From: JANXSS01 sp025356535
GTDB taxonomy: Bacteria > Pseudomonadota > Gammaproteobacteria > Burkholderiales > Burkholderiaceae_D
Assembly (NCBI GenBank): GCA_043762325.1
Contig: JAYUMU010000161.1
Location: 1 to 64,000 of the forward strand
Length of the DNA: 64,000 nucleotides
Direction of reading: 5' to 3'
Shown: piece by piece, positions 33,315-41,645 of the stretch
How the letters are laid out: each line of letters begins with the position of its first letter
How positions within the stretch are numbered: position 1 is the first letter of the stretch
Notes under the pieces: generated by a model
The model's database searches: none
What the model saw: only the letters and a program-made list of their open reading frames with translations
Told to the model about the DNA's origin: nothing
Program-made: the position numbers and the translations under genes

Positions 33315-36023
33315 ATGTCCACCCCCGAGATTCCGCACCTGGTTGCCAGCTATCCCACCGCCCGCAAGCGTTTCGACGAAATGTTCGATGCCGCGGGCGG
33401 CGCCCGTTCCCACTGGCGCACGCTGCTCGATCTGCTGGCGCAGGAAGGCCCGGAGGCGATGCACCAGAGGGTCGAGGCGGTCGAACGGCAGGTGCACGAG
33501 AACGGCGTCACCTACAACATCTACGCCGATCCGAAAGGCATGCAGCGGCCCTGGGAACTCGACGCCCTGCCCTTCATCCTGCCGGCCGACGAATGGTCGC
33601 AGATCGAGCAGGCGGTGCGCCAGCGCGCAACGCTCCTGAACCGGATACTGGGTGACGTCTATGGCGACCAGCTCATGCTGGCCGAGGGTCTGCTGCCGCC
33701 GGCATTGATTCATGGTCATGCGGGGTTCCTGCGTCCCTGCCACGGCATCCGGCAAAGCGACGATGTCGCCCTGCACATGATTGCGGTGGACCTGGCGCGT
33801 TCGCCGGACGGCCGCTGGTGGGCCGTCACCGACCGGACCCAGGCGCCTTCGGGCGCCGGTTATGCGCTGGAAAACCGCAGCGTGATCTCGCGCGCGTTTC
33901 CCGAGCTGCTGCGCGAACTGGAAGTGCAGCCGATTGCCGGATTCTTCGACACGCTGCGCGACAGCCTGACGCACTGGGGCCGTCGCTGCGCGGCGGTGAC
34001 GGCCGAGCCGGCCACTGTCGGCACGCCGCGCGGCGGCGCCGGCAGCGACGCGCCACCGCTGATCGTCCTGCTGACGCCGGGGCCGTTCAACGAAACCTAT
34101 TACGAGCAGACCTACCTGGCGCGCCACCTCGGTTTTCCGCTGGTCGAAGGCGGCGACCTGACGGTGCGCAATGGCCTGGTCTGGCTGAAAACGTTGTCCG
34201 GGCCGCAGCGGGTGCACGTCATCCTGCGCCGCGTCGACGATGACTTCTGCGATCCGCTGGAGCTGCGGCCCGATTCCGCGCTGGGCGTGGCCGGTCTCAC
34301 CGAAGCGGCGCGGCGCGGCACCGTGGTCATCGCCAACGGCCTGGGGTCGAACCTGCTCGAGTCGGGTGCGCTGCTGGGCTACCTGCCGGCGCTGTGCCGG
34401 CGCCTGCTGGGCGAACCGCTGCGCATGCCATCGGTGGCAACCTGGTGGTGCGGCGAGCCGGCCGCGCTCGAGGAAGTCGTGGCCGACCTTGGCAACCTGA
34501 TCATCAAGCCGGCTTTTCCGCAGCTGCGCCAGGCGCCGATCTTCGGCCAGGATCTGGATGCGGCCGCGTCGGCTGCACTGGTGGCCAGGATGCGCGCCCA
34601 GCCGCACAATTACGTTGCGCAGGAGACGGTGCGCGTCTCGCAGGCGCCGGTCTGGCGCGAGCGCAGCGCCGGCCAGGAGCCGGGGCTCGATGCGTCGGCG
34701 GTCGGGCTGCGGGTGTTTGCCTGCGCCACGCCGACCGGTTATGTCGTCATGCCGGGCGCGCTGACACGCGTCGCCACAGGGCCCGACGCGCGCGTGATCG
34801 CCATGCAGCGCGGTGGCGCCAGCAAGGATACCTGGGTGCGAGGCGTGGCCGGGCCGCTGTCGACGCCGGTGCCGCATCGACCGATCACCAGCGCCGACCT
34901 GATCCGCGGCGACACGCGGCTGTCATCGCGTGTCGTCGAAGACCTGTTCTGGTATGGCCGCTACGCCGAACGCTGCGACAACATCACGCGGTTGCTGCGT
35001 ACCTCGCTGGAGTTCCTGCTGCATGTGACGCCGCAGGCGCGCGGCAGCGAATGGCCGACGGTGCAGGCGCTGTGCGCCTGGTGCGGCCTGATCGAGGAAG
35101 ATGCGCGCACGCGCTCCACCACGGTTGCGCCGGCAGCGCTGGCAGTGCCTGCACGGTCGCAATCACAGGCGCAATCACAGTCGCAGTCGCCGTTGACGCC
35201 GCAACCGGAGGGGCAACCGACCCTGCCCGCCGGGGACGCGTCCCCTGCACAGTCGGCGGCCGACGACCTGCTGATCGAGCATGCGCTGCTCGACGCCGTC
35301 AGCGGCGTCGACGGCGCCGGACTGGTGGGCAACCTGCAGCGACTGTACCGGGTTGCCAGTCACCTGCGCGAGCGCCTCTCGGTCGATAACTGGCAAACCC
35401 TGAACCGTGTGGCTCAACGCGGGCTCGACGCGCCTGCGCGGCCCACCCTGGCCGTGGCGATCACGATCCTCAACGATACGCTGACCTCGCTCATGACACT
35501 GTCCGGTTTCGCACTCGACGGCATGACCCGCGACCAGGGCTGGCGCTTCATGTCGATCGGCCGGCGCCTGGAACGCATGCAGTTCATCAGCAAGGCGCTC
35601 GAACATGCGCTGGCGATGGCGCCCGACGCCGGCCTGGACTGGCTGCTGGAAATTACCGACAGCATCGTCACCTACCGCGCCCGCTACATGGCGCAGCCGG
35701 AGTGGCTGCCGGTGCTCGACCTGCTGCTGCTCGACGAGAGCAATCCGCGTTCGCTGGTGTTCCAGTTGAACGGCCTGATGAAATTCCTGCCGCGCCTCTC
35801 AAGCAATGACGGCCAGGGCAGCGGCGGCGGTGCTGCCGTCATTGCGCGGCTGCATGCGCAGCTGCTGGCGCTCGATCCGCAACTGCACCTGCAGCCGGGC
35901 AGCTTCATCCTGTCGCAACTGCTGCGCGACTTGAATGCCGCCGGCATGGCGGTCTCCGAGCAGCTTGGCCAGCGTTTTTTCAGCTATACCGGCGAACTCA
36001 ACCACACCACGTTTACGCTATGA
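33315..36023 (+). CDS. Circularly permuted ATP-grasp protein fused to an alpha-E domain
   Basis: The 902-residue protein joins two families usually described separately (COG2308 and COG2307). Residues about 1-500 are the circularly permuted type 2 ATP-grasp domain (NGVTYNIYADPKGMQRPWELD, RVHVILRRVDDDFCDPLELR, GSNLLESGALLGYLPALCRRLLGE). Residues about 537-900 are the all-helical alpha-E domain, starting RVVEDLFWYGRYAERCDNIT and interrupted by a Ser/Gln/Pro-rich linker near 610-650. ATP-grasp enzymes usually ligate an amine to an activated carboxylate; the substrate here is unknown. The gene overlaps the next start by four bases. Confidence 0.9.
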   Translation: MSTPEIPHLVASYPTARKRFDEMFDAAGGARSHWRTLLDLLAQEGPEAMHQRVEAVERQVHENGVTYNIYADPKGMQRPWELDALPFILPADEWSQIEQAVRQRATLLNRILGDVYGDQLMLAEGLLPPALIHGHAGFLRPCHGIRQSDDVALHMIAVDLARSPDGRWWAVTDRTQAPSGAGYALENRSVISRAFPELLRELEVQPIAGFFDTLRDSLTHWGRRCAAVTAEPATVGTPRGGAGSDAPPLIVLLTPGPFNETYYEQTYLARHLGFPLVEGGDLTVRNGLVWLKTLSGPQRVHVILRRVDDDFCDPLELRPDSALGVAGLTEAARRGTVVIANGLGSNLLESGALLGYLPALCRRLLGEPLRMPSVATWWCGEPAALEEVVADLGNLIIKPAFPQLRQAPIFGQDLDAAASAALVARMRAQPHNYVAQETVRVSQAPVWRERSAGQEPGLDASAVGLRVFACATPTGYVVMPGALTRVATGPDARVIAMQRGGASKDTWVRGVAGPLSTPVPHRPITSADLIRGDTRLSSRVVEDLFWYGRYAERCDNITRLLRTSLEFLLHVTPQARGSEWPTVQALCAWCGLIEEDARTRSTTVAPAALAVPARSQSQAQSQSQSPLTPQPEGQPTLPAGDASPAQSAADDLLIEHALLDAVSGVDGAGLVGNLQRLYRVASHLRERLSVDNWQTLNRVAQRGLDAPARPTLAVAITILNDTLTSLMTLSGFALDGMTRDQGWRFMSIGRRLERMQFISKALEHALAMAPDAGLDWLLEITDSIVTYRARYMAQPEWLPVLDLLLLDESNPRSLVFQLNGLMKFLPRLSSNDGQGSGGGAAVIARLHAQLLALDPQLHLQPGSFILSQLLRDLNAAGMAVSEQLGQRFFSYTGELNHTTFTL

Positions 36024-36949
36024 GCAGCCTGCCGCCGACGCCGACCGATTCCGCACGCGTGCTGTACCACGTGCTGCACGAGACGCATCACGGCTACCAG
36101 CGCAGCGTGACGCTGTCGCAGCAGATGCTGCACCTGACGCCGCGCGTGTTTGCGCATCAGGAAGTCATCTCGCACCAGGTGCAGGTGACGCCGGCGCCGC
36201 AGGAATGGACCGAACACCTCGATTACTTCGGCAATGTCTGCCGCGCTTTTACATTGGGCACGCCGCACCGGGCGCTGGTGGTGCGCGGCAGTGCAACGGT
36301 GGCGCTGCTGCGGCGCCCGGAGGTTGCAACGCTTGCCGCCTCGCCGGCATGGGAAGACACCCGCGCCATGATGCGCAACGTGCTGCTGGCGCGCGAGCCG
36401 CTGAAGTTCATGTACGAGTCGCCGCACGTCAAGTGCAGCGCCGAACTGGCGCAGTATGCAATGCCCAGTTTTGCCCGGGGCCGACCGCTGCTCGACGCTG
36501 CCTACGATCTGACGCAGCGCATCCATCACGACTTCGAATTCGACGACGAGGCGACCACGATCTCGACACCGCTGCACGAGGTGCTGACCGGCCGGCGCGG
36601 CGTCTGCCAGGATTTTGCGCACCTGATGATCGGCTGCCTGCGCTCGATCGGCCTGGCGGCGCGCTATGTCAGCGGTTACATCCTGACGATGCCGCCGCCA
36701 GGCAAGCCGCGCATGGTGGGCGCCGATGCCTCGCACGCTTGGGTCTCGGTCTATTGCAGCAAGGCCGGCTGGGTCGATTTCGATCCGACCAACCGGCGCC
36801 TGGTGCAGGACGAGCACATCACCCTGGGCTGGGGGCGCGACTTCAGCGATGTGACGCCGATGCGCGGCACGGTGCTCGGCGGCGGCGAGCAGAGCCTGGA
36901 TGTGAGCGTGACGGTGACGCCCCTGGCCGAACACAACGCGAGCCTCTGA
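36020..36949 (+). CDS. Transglutaminase-like protein (third gene of the trio)
   Basis: The 309-residue protein has the bacterial transglutaminase N domain (VLYHVLHETHHGYQRSVTLS). The catalytic triad is intact: Cys196 in RGVCQDFAHLMIG, His239 in DASHAWVSVY and Asp255 in FDPTN. No signal peptide is visible. Its start overlaps the stop of the ATP-grasp/alpha-E gene (ATGA), showing tight coupling. Proteins of this group could act as peptidases or amide-transfer enzymes on the product of the ATP-grasp ligase; the exact reaction is unknown. Confidence 0.9.
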   Translation: MSSLPPTPTDSARVLYHVLHETHHGYQRSVTLSQQMLHLTPRVFAHQEVISHQVQVTPAPQEWTEHLDYFGNVCRAFTLGTPHRALVVRGSATVALLRRPEVATLAASPAWEDTRAMMRNVLLAREPLKFMYESPHVKCSAELAQYAMPSFARGRPLLDAAYDLTQRIHHDFEFDDEATTISTPLHEVLTGRRGVCQDFAHLMIGCLRSIGLAARYVSGYILTMPPPGKPRMVGADASHAWVSVYCSKAGWVDFDPTNRRLVQDEHITLGWGRDFSDVTPMRGTVLGGGEQSLDVSVTVTPLAEHNASL

Positions 36950-37032
36950 ATCTGGAGCGGCTACAAATATGCTGGCCACCGCTTTACTTTTATATTGCTA
37001 TAAGGCAATGTCAAGCCAGAGGAGAATTCGAC

Positions 37033-37232
37033 ATGGTGTGTGCGCCGTGCGCATCGATTCGGGATGCAGTGCAAGGCGCAGGAAGCGCCGTGTAGCGGGG
37101 ACTGCACAAGCGCGCTGCAACGCCGCAATCCGGTTCGAAGCGATGCGCAGCGCGTACGCCATTGCGAAATTTGCTCCGATCACGGTAGCAGCCGGGCTGA
37201 CCGCGCTGGCGCGTCTGCAATGGACGCCGTGA
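37033..37232 (+). pseudogene. Possible small gene with a frameshift
   Basis: A strong ribosome binding site (AGAGGAG, 8 bases before ATG 37033) starts a 20-codon frame (MVCAPCASIRDAVQGAGSAV) that stops at 37095. Another frame crossing that point stays open to 37232 and ends with a signal-like stretch, MRSAYAIAKFAPITVAAGLT. A single frame change near 37090 would give a protein of about 66 residues. Alternatively the 20-residue peptide is itself real. No family is recognised. Confidence 0.3.
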
Positions 37233-37283
37233 TGCGCAGCTGCGGCGCCTTTTGTCGGCACAATCCGAGAGCATTGAAACGCC

Positions 37284-39452
37284 ATGGTGTCCAATTCGAT
37301 ATCCAGCAGCGACCCAGGTGCGACGGCGGCGTTGACCGGCCGCCGTGCAACCCTGAATGGCCTCGTGGCTGCCGCTTCGGCGCAGGTCAATGCGCAGCTC
37401 AATGACTTTACCGTGCGCATGGTGGCGGCACTGCTCGATGCCGCGCAAGCCGGCACCGATGCGAAAACGGCGAACGCCTGCTTTGCAGCGGGCAACCTTC
37501 TGAAGAACAATGCGTATCCCTTCTACCATCTTGCCTCGATTGCAGTGCGCAAGGCGCTGCAGGATGCAGTCGATCGACTCGACATGCCGGGGCAGCAGCC
37601 GCGGCCTTCGCCAGGCGAACTGAGCCTGGTGCCGTTTGCCGAGATCGAGGATCGCCTGCTGCTGGAGCGGGCGGCACGCCCCCTTGAGCAGGCGCATGCG
37701 GCGCTCCTGTCGACGATGGGCCTGCGCATCGCAATGCTGGCAAGGCGCGCCGAGCTGGCGCCGGCCGACCATCCGTTCCGGCCGGCGGCGCTGCTGGCAG
37801 CCTTCGATTGCGCCTGGCGGGAATTCACACCCGACGCCTCCCTGCATGGCCTGATGCTGCAAATGATGCAAGGCGCACTGGTGCCGGATGTCGGACCCAT
37901 GCTCCAGGCTGTCGATCGGGCCTGCGTCGCTGCCGGCCTTTTGCCTGAGCAGGCAGCACGCGCACGGATTCGCACCTCGCGCAACAGCCATGCACCTGTT
38001 GGCGCGGCGCCGGCAGATCCGATGCTGAAGGCGCAGCTGCGCGAGATGTTCGGCACGCCGCCCGCTGCCCCAGCGACCGAAACAACCGCTTCGGCGGCGG
38101 CGCAGGCGCCCGCGATCTCGGCGGCGCTTTCGGCTTACCTGTCGAACCTGCAGGCGCGCACGCGGCGTCAGTCATCGCCTGCGTCGGCAGATGGCGCGGC
38201 TGCGGTCGCCGCGCGCGGCGACACAACGAACAGCGCAGCGCACGGTGGCGCGCCCCAGTGTTCCCTGCGCGAGCTGCAGCAGCGATTGCCGAGTGCGGCA
38301 ATGACGCGGGCCGACCACGCAACCATCGATGTCATGGCCCGGATTTTCGACGCCGTGTTTCGCGACCCGAACATTCCGTCCGAGATGAAGGAATTGATCG
38401 GTTATCTCCAGATACCGGTCTTGAAGGCTGGCTTGCTCGACAAGGCATTCTTTTTCGAAGCGGCGCATCCGGCGCGCAGGCTGATCAGCCTGATGACCCG
38501 CTCCAGCGTCGGCTGGGACCGCTCCAGGGGCCGTGCCGATCCGCTTTACCAGGCAATCGAACGCAACGTGGACCGGGTGCAGCGATTCGATGTCGAGCTC
38601 GCGCTGTTCGACGACGTGGTGGCGGACCTCGAAGCGTTTCTGGCGGAAGAGGAAGCCGACGCCGGCGTGCAGCTTGCGGCACCGATCACGCAGGCGCTCG
38701 AGCAGGAAAAACGTCATGAGGCGACGCGTGCCGCCGCCAGCGATGTCGCGCAGCGCATTGCCACCGGCGAGGTTGCGCCTTTTGTCGAAACCTTCCTGGA
38801 ACACCGCTGGGTGCCGGTACTGGCGCTGGCCTACGGCGTGCGCGACAGGAAGCCCCAGGTTCTGGCCAGCGCCATCCGCACCATGGATGAGCTGGTCTGG
38901 AGCGTGCGCCCGAAATTCACGGCGCAGCAGCGCCACGAGCTGGTGGAAAAACTGCCGGCATTGCTGACCAGCCTGAACAAGTGGCTGGGCATACTCAAAT
39001 GGGATGATGCCGAGCGGCTGCAGTTCTTTGCCGACCTGGCTGAATGTCATGCCTCGATCGTGCGCGCGCCGTTGGAACTGTCGCCGCAGCGCCAGCTCGA
39101 ACTGGCCGTCGAAGCGGCGCGCCTGGCAGCCGAGCGGCGCCAGCAGAAGGCTGCGGCGCCGGCCGCTGTGCCTGTCGTCGATACCTTCGTCGAACAGGTC
39201 GCCGCGCTCGAGCGCGGCAGCTGGTTCGAATTCGTGCAACCCGATGCGAGCCTGCGGCGCGTCAAGCTGGCCTGGGTCAGTCCGCTGCGCAGTCTCTACA
39301 TCTTCACGACGGTACACCGGGAGGAAGCCTTCTCGCTGTCCGCCGATGCCCTTGCCGAAATTTTCCGGCAGCAGCTGGTGCGCAGCGTGAATGCCGACGG
39401 CTTCGTCGATCGGGCACTGTCCGATGTGCTGGAGCAGGCGCAGTTGGCGTGA
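37284..39452 (+). CDS. DUF1631 family protein
   Basis: The 722-residue cytoplasmic protein matches the DUF1631 family found in beta- and gammaproteobacteria. It is mostly helical, with a low-complexity Ala/Thr-rich region around residues 250-330. The conserved core (FDAVFRDPNIPSEMKELIGYLQIPVLKAGLLD, LISLMTRSSVGWD) sits at about 350-420. The last 100 residues (RGSWFEFVQPDASLRRVKLAWVS) look beta-rich and somewhat PilZ-like, which could mean a link to cyclic-di-GMP; this is inference. Its ATG at 37284 is 51 bases after the possible small frameshifted gene. Confidence 0.85.
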   Translation: MVSNSISSSDPGATAALTGRRATLNGLVAAASAQVNAQLNDFTVRMVAALLDAAQAGTDAKTANACFAAGNLLKNNAYPFYHLASIAVRKALQDAVDRLDMPGQQPRPSPGELSLVPFAEIEDRLLLERAARPLEQAHAALLSTMGLRIAMLARRAELAPADHPFRPAALLAAFDCAWREFTPDASLHGLMLQMMQGALVPDVGPMLQAVDRACVAAGLLPEQAARARIRTSRNSHAPVGAAPADPMLKAQLREMFGTPPAAPATETTASAAAQAPAISAALSAYLSNLQARTRRQSSPASADGAAAVAARGDTTNSAAHGGAPQCSLRELQQRLPSAAMTRADHATIDVMARIFDAVFRDPNIPSEMKELIGYLQIPVLKAGLLDKAFFFEAAHPARRLISLMTRSSVGWDRSRGRADPLYQAIERNVDRVQRFDVELALFDDVVADLEAFLAEEEADAGVQLAAPITQALEQEKRHEATRAAASDVAQRIATGEVAPFVETFLEHRWVPVLALAYGVRDRKPQVLASAIRTMDELVWSVRPKFTAQQRHELVEKLPALLTSLNKWLGILKWDDAERLQFFADLAECHASIVRAPLELSPQRQLELAVEAARLAAERRQQKAAAPAAVPVVDTFVEQVAALERGSWFEFVQPDASLRRVKLAWVSPLRSLYIFTTVHREEAFSLSADALAEIFRQQLVRSVNADGFVDRALSDVLEQAQLA

Positions 39453-39458
39453 CCCGCC

Positions 39459-39481
39459 GCTGCGCCGCGCCGCGGCAGCGC
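39459..39481. terminator. GC-rich hairpin between convergent genes
   Basis: CGCTGC and GCAGCG pair with further GC pairs inside, immediately after the DUF1631 stop and before the convergent nitroreductase stop. There is no T-run. Confidence 0.3.
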
Positions 39482-39497
39482 CTTCATGCGCAGGATG

Positions 39498-40133
39498 TCA
39501 CCTGACTTCGGTGACGAACTTGTTCGTCGGCTTGCGCACTTTCTTGAGGCCGGCCAGCCAGTCACCTTCTTGCTGGCGATAGCCCAGTGGCAGCATGGCG
39601 ACGCTGCGCAAGCCTTTTTCACGCAGGCTCAGGATCTTGTCGAGCGCATCGGCATCGAAACCTTCCATCGGCGTGCTGTCGACCTCCTCGAAGGCTGCTG
39701 CGATCAGGGCTGCGCTCAGGCCGATATAGGCCTGACGGGCGGCGTGCTGGAAGTTGACCTCGGCGCCTTTCTGCGGGTAACTGCCCAACAGCATCTTGCG
39801 ATAGTTTTCCCATCCCTCGTTCTTCGCGCCGCGTTCTTCGTTGGTCAGGTCGAACATCATGTTGATGCGCTCGGTCGTGTAGTCGTCCCATGCGGCAAAC
39901 ACCAGCAGATGCGAGCAGTCGGTGACCTGTGCCTGGTTCCAGGCGATCGGCCTGATCTGTTCGCGTACTGCCTTGCTGGTGACGACAAAAATCTCGAAAG
40001 GCTGCAGACCGCTCGATGTCGGCGCCAGACGCGCTGCTTCGATGATGCGCGCGACCTTGGCTTCCGGAACCGTCATGGCAGGATCCATTTTTTTGGTTGC
40101 ATAGCGCCATGCGAGTCGATTGATCAGTTCCAT
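39498..40133 (-). CDS. Oxygen-insensitive NAD(P)H nitroreductase-like flavoprotein
   Basis: The 211-residue protein is an NfsB-type FMN-dependent nitroreductase. It has the FMN-binding N terminus WRYATKKMDPA, ARLAPTSSGLQPFEIFVV and AARQAYIGLSAALIAAAFEEVDSTPMEGFD, and ends VRKPTNKFVTEVR. Such enzymes reduce quinones, nitro compounds or other electrophiles. ATG 40133 is chosen because a GGGG site lies 8 bases upstream and it gives the family N terminus (MELINRLAWRYA). It is divergent from the cupin gene, with a 231-base spacer. Confidence 0.9.
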   Translation of the reverse strand: MELINRLAWRYATKKMDPAMTVPEAKVARIIEAARLAPTSSGLQPFEIFVVTSKAVREQIRPIAWNQAQVTDCSHLLVFAAWDDYTTERINMMFDLTNEERGAKNEGWENYRKMLLGSYPQKGAEVNFQHAARQAYIGLSAALIAAAFEEVDSTPMEGFDADALDKILSLREKGLRSVAMLPLGYRQQEGDWLAGLKKVRKPTNKFVTEVR

Positions 40134-40270
40134 TGAAAATCCCCTTGTCTGCTGCGTTTGAATGGGCAAGCCGTGCATGCACGAATTGCCGAAAGACGGT
40201 CATCTGAACTTGCTTTGATGAAATCGTAGGGCTGGACTATAAGGCAATGCGGGAAAACATGTTCGAAGGC

Positions 40271-40318
40271 GGGACGGGAGCGGGACGGGACCGGGAGCAA
40301 GACCGAGACCGAGACCGC
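40271..40318 (+). repeat. Short GGGAC/GACCGA repeats in the nitroreductase-cupin spacer
   Basis: Degenerate GGGAC and GGGAG units are followed by GACCGA, GACCGA and GACCGC. The tract lies in the divergent promoter region and may be slippage-prone. Confidence 0.5.
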
Positions 40319-40364
40319 GAACCTCTGGCGTATCATTCCCGGACAATTCGATCAGGAGATGCAA

Positions 40365-40892
40365 GTGACCAATCCTTCAGACCATGCAGCCGACAACGCC
40401 GGTGGCGCGATCGCCGCGACCACCGGCCTGCCCCAGGCCTGGCGCACCGACGGCGTCTGTGTCGTGCGCGGCGACCAGCTCGACACCAACACGCCGCAGA
40501 CGCCCGGCATGCAGCGCGCCGCCGCCATCACGCATGCCCGCGTCGGCGCGCAAAAACTCTGGGCCGGCACGGTCACCATTCATCCGAATGCGAAGACCGG
40601 CGCCCATCATCATGGTGCGCTGGAGAGCGTGATCTTCGTCATTCGCGGCCGCGCCCGCATGCGCTGGGGGGATCATCTTGAATTTACGGCAGAGGCCGGA
40701 CCGGGTGATTTCATCTACGTGCCGCCGTATGTGCCGCACCAGGAAATCAATGCCAGTCATGACGAGCCGCTGGAATGCGTGCTGGTACGAAGCGACAATG
40801 AAGCGGTGGTGATCAATCTCGACATCGCCGCCGTCGAGCAGCCCGAAAACGTGCCCTGGGTCGATCCGATACACCGGCATCCGCACGCCTGA
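40365..40892 (+). CDS. Cupin domain protein
   Basis: The 175-residue protein carries both cupin motifs: TGAHHHGALESVIFVIRG (His-x-His ... Glu metal ligands) and PGDFIYVPPYVPHQEIN (the second motif with its His). It is a single-domain metal-binding beta-barrel of unknown substrate. The start is set by the ribosome binding site: AGGAG at 40354-40358 directly touches the ATG at 40359, which is too close, while the GTG at 40365 has a normal 6-base spacing. The stop is 33 bases before the convergent GNAT gene. Confidence 0.85.
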   Translation: MTNPSDHAADNAGGAIAATTGLPQAWRTDGVCVVRGDQLDTNTPQTPGMQRAAAITHARVGAQKLWAGTVTIHPNAKTGAHHHGALESVIFVIRGRARMRWGDHLEFTAEAGPGDFIYVPPYVPHQEINASHDEPLECVLVRSDNEAVVINLDIAAVEQPENVPWVDPIHRHPHA

Positions 40893-40901
40893 CAAGGCTG
40901 C

Positions 40902-40947
40902 TGCCTGCGGCGCCGGTGCGCAACCTAAGCGGCGCGCACCGCAGGCA
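40902..40947. terminator. Two-part hairpin shared by the cupin and GNAT gene ends
   Basis: TGCCTGC pairs with GCAGGCA and, inside, GGTGCGC pairs with GCGCACC, with a six-base bulge on one side and a 12-base loop. The structure runs into the last codons of the minus-strand GNAT gene. It could stop transcription from both sides, although no T-run is present. Confidence 0.45.
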
Positions 40948-41434
40948 AGGCAAGCGTTTCAAGGGCGCTGCCGGTGATGCGGCAGATGCGCCAGTCCGGC
41001 ATCACGTCGGCGCCGAGTTCTTCGTAAAATCCGATCGCATCGGCGTTCCAGTCCAGCACCGACCATTCGAAGCGTCCGCAGCCGCGTGCCAGCGCCAGCG
41101 CTGCCAAATACGACAGCATCGCCTTTCCATGGCCGCGTCGGCGTGCCTGTGGCCGCACGTACAGGTCTTCCAGGTAGAGCCCGCGACGGCCGAGGAAAGT
41201 CGAGAAATTATGGAAGAACAGCGCAAAGGCAACCGGCTCGCCCGCCTCGCAGCCAAGAACGCATTCGCAGGCCGGCGTCGCGCCGAAAAGCGCGTCCTTT
41301 AGCAGCGCATGGTCGGCTATGACCAGATGCAAAAGTTTTTCGAATGCGGCCAGTTCGTTGATCAGGTCGAGAATCAATGCGACGTCATCGACTTGCGCAG
41401 CGCGGATCGTGAAGGTATCGGAAATTGTTTGCAT
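40925..41434 (-). CDS. GNAT family N-acetyltransferase
   Basis: The 169-residue protein has the GNAT acetyl-CoA-binding pattern LYLEDLYVRPQARRRGHGKAML and the C-terminal NADAIGFYEELGADVMPDW. It resembles the diamine/spermidine acetyltransferase-like subgroup (FALFFHNFSTFLGRRGLYLEDLYV). It moves an acetyl group from acetyl-CoA to a small amine or similar substrate; specificity cannot be told. It is a single gene, with an upstream terminator at 41498-41524 isolating it from the DUF1345 gene. Confidence 0.9.
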   Translation of the reverse strand: MQTISDTFTIRAAQVDDVALILDLINELAAFEKLLHLVIADHALLKDALFGATPACECVLGCEAGEPVAFALFFHNFSTFLGRRGLYLEDLYVRPQARRRGHGKAMLSYLAALALARGCGRFEWSVLDWNADAIGFYEELGADVMPDWRICRITGSALETLALPAVRAA

Positions 41435-41497
41435 GGGAACACCGGTTGCAGGCAGTCGAAACCATGCAGCCTATCCGATCCGGACGCCGACCGGGCG

Positions 41498-41524
41498 AAA
41501 AAAAACCCGCTCGAGGAGCGGGTT
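41498..41524 (-). terminator. Intrinsic terminator downstream of the DUF1345 gene
   Basis: On the minus strand AACCCGCT and AGCGGGTT form an 8-bp stem with a five-base loop, directly followed by a run of T (the A-run at 41498-41505 on the plus strand). It is the clearest rho-independent terminator in the window. It lies about 120 bases after the DUF1345 stop codon. Confidence 0.8.
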
Positions 41525-41645
41525 GAATCCATATCTTGAGGATACAGAGGAGACAGCCAAACTATAACCAGCCATCGCCTGCGCCGCCAATTCTGTTTCG
41601 GCATGACTGCTATGCGTTTGATGAATGGCGACAACCGGCTTGACG

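Noticed and set aside
29991..34877. Open frame of 1628 codons on the minus strand opposite the transglutaminase/ATP-grasp genes
   Set aside because: It is the antisense shadow of two well-supported plus-strand genes; GC-rich codon bias removes stops in that frame and the translation has no recognisable domain.
36998..40250. The 13-base word CTATAAGGCAATG occurring at both 36998 and about 40238
   Set aside because: Repeats of this length are expected by chance in 64 kb, and the surroundings share nothing else.
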